Part shown: positions 5,689-8,014 of the stretch, one piece after another
Numbering within the stretch: position 1 is the first letter of the stretch
Layout of the letters: each line of letters begins with the position of its first letter
Assembly: GCA_044868295.1 (NCBI GenBank)
Contig: JBIOWF010000339.1
Coordinates: 1-8,014, forward strand
Length of the DNA: 8,014 bases
Direction of reading: 5' to 3'
Origin: JBIOWF01 sp044868295
GTDB lineage: Bacteria > Actinomycetota > Actinomycetes > Streptosporangiales > Streptosporangiaceae
Translations under genes and position numbers: made by a program
The notes under the pieces: model-generated
Seen by the model: only the letters and a program-made list of their open reading frames with translations
What the model was told of the DNA's origin: nothing
The model's database searches: none

Positions 5689-7535
5689 TCGGACCGTCCT
5701 CCGTCTTTCGCGGCGGCCCCGACGGGCACTTCTCCGGGGGTTTCGTCTCGGACGAGGGTTCTGCCGGGCGTGCCCGTTCTGCCGGGCCGGTCCTCGACGA
5801 TCCTTCCGGCGTCGAGCCGGATGACCCGATCGGCTAGTTCGATCATGGCGGGGCGGTGCGCGACGATTATCGCGGTGCGTCCCTCGGACAGTCGGCGGGT
5901 GGCCTCGATTACGGCGGCCTCGCTGCGGCCGTCGAGCCGGGCGGTCGGCTCGTCGAGCAGCAGCACCTCGGCGGACGGGCGGCAGAAGGCCCGCGCCAGG
6001 GCCACCCGCTGGCGCTGTCCGGCGGACAGGTTCACGCCGCGCTCGCCGAGCACCGTCTCATAGCCGTACGGCAGGGCCTCCACGAAACCGGCGGCCTGCG
6101 CGGCGGCGGCAGCCGTACGGACCTCGTCGGGGGAGGCGGACGAGCCGAGCCGGATGTTGTCGGCCACGGACCTCGCGAACAGGTGCGGACGCTGCGGCAC
6201 GAAGGCCAGCCGCCGGCGCCACTCGTCCGCGTCGAGGCCGGCCAGCGGCACCCCGTCGACCAGCACCCGCCCATCCGCCGGGGTGACGAAGCCGAGCAGC
6301 AGGTGGAGCAGGGTGCTCTTGCCGCCGCCGCTCTCCCCGACGAGCGCGACCCGCTCTCCGGGGCGGATGACGAGGGACACGTCGTCCAGGGCGGCCTCGT
6401 CCCGGCCCGGGTAGCGCACGGTCACGTGCTCCAGCCGGATCCCGGGCGCGGCGTGAACACGGGGAACCGAAGTGAGGGGCGTGCCGGGAGCCTTCGCGAG
6501 ATCTCGGGGGAGGAGGGCGAAGGCCTCGTCGGCGGCGGCCACGCCCTCCATGGCGGCGTGGAACTTGGCGCCCATCGCGCGCAGCGGAATGTACGCCTCC
6601 GGGGCGAGCAGGAGGACCAGCAGGGCGGTCCGCAGGTCGAGGGAGCCGGACAGGAGCCGCAAACCGACGGGAACGGCCACCAAGGCCAGTGACAAGGAGG
6701 CCACCAGCTCCAGCACGAGCGACGAGAGGAACGCCACTCGCAGCGTCCGCATGGTGGCCGCCCGGTGGGCGTCCGCCACGTCGTGGATAACCGAGGCCTG
6801 GTAGCGCGCCCGGCCGAAGGCCCGCAGGGTCGGCAGACCGCGCACCACGTCGAGGAAGTGGCCGCCGAGCCGGGCGAGAGCTCGCCACTGCCGCTCGGTC
6901 ACGGCCTTGGTGGTCCAGCCGACCAGCGCCCCGAACACGGGGATCAGCGGCAGCGTGAGCAGCACGATCACGGCCGTGCCCAGGTCGGCGACGAAGAGCC
7001 GGATCAGCACGGCGATCGGCACGATCCCGGCCACGGCCACGGCCGGCAGATATCCGGTCAGATAGGGGTCCAGCGCGTCGAGTCCCCGCCCGGCGAGCGT
7101 CACCAACTCGCCCGAGCGAGGGGGCGCCTGCGCCGGAGGACTCTGCGAGCCGCCAGGGTCATCCGGGTCTTCGGCGCCACTCGGGTTCGCCGGGTTCCTC
7201 GGGTCTTCGGGGCCACTCGAGTCTTCCGGGCTCCGCCGCGCGCCGTCGAACTCCTGGAAGCTCTTGAGCAACCGAAAGCGGAGGACCGTCTTGACGCCGG
7301 TGGCCGTACGGCCCGCGAAGGCGCCCTGGATCCAGCCGAGCAGCCCCCGCGACGCCACGACGACGGCCAAGGGGAGCAGCGCCGCCACCGTGAACCTCCC
7401 GGAAAGGACGCCCGCGAGTAGTTCCGCCTGCACGAGTACCAGCAGCCCGGCGATCACCGCGGTGCCGAGGCAGACGGCCAGATGCCCGCGTACGGTCCGC
7501 TCGCCACGGGCGAGCCGCACCAGATCCTTGTGCAT
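5685..7535 (-). CDS. cydD: CydD, ABC half-transporter of the thiol-reductant exporter
   Basis: CydD is the partner of CydC in the heterodimeric exporter supporting cytochrome bd maturation. The 616 residues start at MHKDLVRL, with GAGGAG 3 nt upstream and a second GGAG 11 nt upstream. A longer frame reaching 7655 would add a Cys/Arg-rich leader unlike the family, so I reject it. Membrane segments are visible at ~19-44, 48-72, 162-183, 186-206 and in the 260-330 region. The conserved RSGELVTLAGRGLDALDPY stretch is at ~140-158. The nucleotide-binding domain has Walker A GESGGGKST (400-408), Q-loop Gln448, signature LSAGQ (503-507), Walker B LLLDEP with Asp528 and Glu529, and His560. A non-Gly third residue in the signature also occurs in E. 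coli CydD as I recall it. Odd is a Pro/Glu/Asp/Ser-rich stretch at 102-139, with a 12-residue tandem repeat, inserted before RSGEL. It is the first gene of a two-gene operon. cydA and cydB do not flank it. Streptomyces often has CydC and CydD fused; here they are separate. Confidence 0.93.
   Translation of the reverse strand: MHKDLVRLARGERTVRGHLAVCLGTAVIAGLLVLVQAELLAGVLSGRFTVAALLPLAVVVASRGLLGWIQGAFAGRTATGVKTVLRFRLLKSFQEFDGARRSPEDSSGPEDPRNPANPSGAEDPDDPGGSQSPPAQAPPRSGELVTLAGRGLDALDPYLTGYLPAVAVAGIVPIAVLIRLFVADLGTAVIVLLTLPLIPVFGALVGWTTKAVTERQWRALARLGGHFLDVVRGLPTLRAFGRARYQASVIHDVADAHRAATMRTLRVAFLSSLVLELVASLSLALVAVPVGLRLLSGSLDLRTALLVLLLAPEAYIPLRAMGAKFHAAMEGVAAADEAFALLPRDLAKAPGTPLTSVPRVHAAPGIRLEHVTVRYPGRDEAALDDVSLVIRPGERVALVGESGGGKSTLLHLLLGFVTPADGRVLVDGVPLAGLDADEWRRRLAFVPQRPHLFARSVADNIRLGSSASPDEVRTAAAAAQAAGFVEALPYGYETVLGERGVNLSAGQRQRVALARAFCRPSAEVLLLDEPTARLDGRSEAAVIEATRRLSEGRTAIIVAHRPAMIELADRVIRLDAGRIVEDRPGRTGTPGRTLVRDETPGEVPVGAAAKDGGRSE
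5697..5702 (-). promoter_or_regulatory. cydC ribosome binding site inside the end of cydD
   Basis: On the minus strand GGAGGA lies 8 nt before the cydC ATG, within the last codons of cydD. Together with the ATGA overlap it supports reinitiation or coupled translation of cydC. Confidence 0.75.
7161..7232 (-). repeat. 36-bp imperfect tandem repeat within cydD (12-residue repeat)
   Basis: Positions 7161-7196 and 7197-7232 match at 27 of 36 bases; the best block is GGGTCTTCGG-GCCACTCG (7165-7183 and 7201-7219, 18 of 19). Because 36 is a multiple of three, the frame is kept and the protein repeats as SPEDSSGPEDPR then NPANPSGAEDPD (residues 102-125). It lies in the cytoplasmic loop between the second and third membrane segments and probably arose by slippage. 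Confidence 0.75.
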
Positions 7536-7957
7536 ACGCTCCTCAGCTCCACGGCCCAAGTTCAGGAGGGCGCGGGAACGGCACCCTCCCGTACATGCGC
7601 CACACACATACTCGCGCGCCCACCGAAATAGGCACGAACGGCACCACGATGACACCTGCCACGGCCGGTGCCTCCGGCGGGGGCGGCGTGTTCGTCGCGG
7701 TCGTCCGGCCCGTGCTCGACTCGAACAGGACGTTCCCTGCTGCCGAGCCGGTAGATCGAGGAGACCCGGGCGGCCTCGACCAGATGAACAAGATCGCTGA
7801 AAGGCGGCGGACGCTGAGTGGTCGTCGAGCAGTTGACGGGGGTGTCGCGAAGTCGCAGCGAAAGCGCGATTTTATGGCGATATATCCAGCGATGCATATA
7901 TGGAAAATATACCGATCGGGGGCATTCGCCATAGCAGAAGAAAGGGAGATCCTGGAA
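7536..7957. other. Intergenic region upstream of cydD, no convincing gene
   Basis: This 422-bp spacer separates cydD from the divergent gene starting at 7958. Two open frames cross it without family-like sequence. One is on the minus strand (7543-7932), with its TGA only 7 bp before the cydD ATG. The other is on the plus strand, open from an ATG at 7649 into the 7958 gene in the same frame. Both cross the AT-rich island with atypical codons, so I treat them as chance. An inverted repeat TCGAGG (7756-7761) / CCTCGA (7774-7779) with a 12-nt loop is present. I found no Rex-like TGTGAA-N-TTCACA site. The cydDC promoter should lie here. Confidence 0.5.
7866..7915. promoter_or_regulatory. AT-rich island, probable promoter zone
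   Basis: About 50 bp rich in A and T (TTTTATGGCGATATATCC, CATATATGG, AAAATATACC) stand out in otherwise GC-rich DNA, about 45-90 bp before the ATG at 7958. On the minus strand TAAAAT (plus 7869-7874) is one base from the TATAAT -10 consensus; on the plus strand TATACC (7908-7913) is a weaker match. I see no good -35 for either. It could serve the 7958 gene, cydDC or both. Confidence 0.4.
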
Positions 7958-8014
7958 ATGACGACGACGCACGAGATCGGCAGTACGGCAAGACTGGCGA
8001 AAAGGGTGCTCCTG
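7958..8014 (+). CDS. Start of an unidentified gene, cut by the window end
   Basis: Only 19 codons are visible: MTTTHEIGSTARLAKRVLL. The ATG at 7958 is preceded by AGGGAG (7943-7948) with 9 nt spacing and by the AT-rich island, which supports a true start. The basic ARLAKR followed by VLL could be the beginning of a signal peptide or a first membrane segment, but too little is present to name a family. The frame is also open upstream to an ATG at 7649; I prefer 7958 because of the ribosome binding site and the unnatural composition upstream. The gene is divergent from cydD. Confidence 0.5.
   Translation, partial: MTTTHEIGSTARLAKRVLL

Noticed and set aside
4166..6063. Long plus-strand frames opposite cydC and cydD
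   Set aside because: They are Arg/Ser/Pro-rich shadows typical of the opposite strand of GC-rich genes and show no domain.
7536..7655. N-terminal extension of CydD by 40 residues
   Set aside because: The extension is Cys- and Arg-rich, unlike CydD N-termini, while MHKDLVRL at 7535 has its own GAGGAG and fits the family.
7833..7838. TTGACG as a -35 promoter element
   Set aside because: No TANNNT-like -10 lies 16-19 nt downstream, so it is not supported as a promoter.
7543..7932. 129-residue minus-strand frame ending 7 bp before cydD
   Set aside because: The spacing would suit an operon gene, but the sequence shows no family motif, its 5' part runs through the AT-rich island, and composition changes along its length.
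7649..7957. Upstream in-frame extension of the 7958 gene
   Set aside because: It is open but has low-complexity and rare-codon stretches and no ribosome binding site at 7649. The ATG at 7958 has a good one.

Overview
This is GC-rich chromosomal DNA of actinomycete type. Codon third positions are mostly G or C, several starts have strong GGAG-like ribosome binding sites, and the long-chain acyl-CoA synthetase resembles mycobacterial FadD4. A Streptosporangium/Nonomuraea-type filamentous actinomycete would fit, but that rank is a guess. No phage, transposase, CRISPR, tRNA or rRNA was recognised.

Layout from left to right: (1) 110-515, minus strand, the decayed remains of a secreted right-handed beta-helix protein, with the signal peptide in one frame and the beta-helix remnant in another. 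(2) 516-710, an AT-richer spacer. (3) 711-2303, plus strand, a FadD4-like acyl-CoA synthetase of the ANL superfamily. (4) 2304-2435, a spacer with inverted repeats. (5) 2436-3743, plus strand, a membrane-anchored HtrA/DegP-type serine protease with a C-terminal PDZ domain. (6) 3744-3857, a convergent junction with a 33-bp tandem repeat and a strong hairpin around the cydC stop codon. (7) 7535 down to 3844, minus strand, a cydD-cydC operon whose genes overlap by ATGA and encode the two half-transporters of the thiol/haem-linked ABC exporter needed for cytochrome bd assembly. (8) 7536-7957, a spacer without a convincing gene, carrying an AT-rich island. (9) 7958 onward, plus strand, the first 19 codons of an unidentified gene cut by the window end.

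The genes look like separate housekeeping units rather than one pathway. The acyl-CoA synthetase activates fatty acids. The HtrA protease handles misfolded proteins outside the membrane. CydD and CydC form one heterodimer and are translationally coupled. cydA and cydB are not next to cydDC here.

I see no clear new biological system. The best leads are structural oddities: an extra stretch of about 35 residues in the CydC nucleotide-binding domain, marked by locally rare codons; a repetitive acidic/proline linker in CydD; a glutamine-rich loop in the HtrA protease domain; the hairpin with the cydC stop codon in its loop; and the degraded beta-helix gene.
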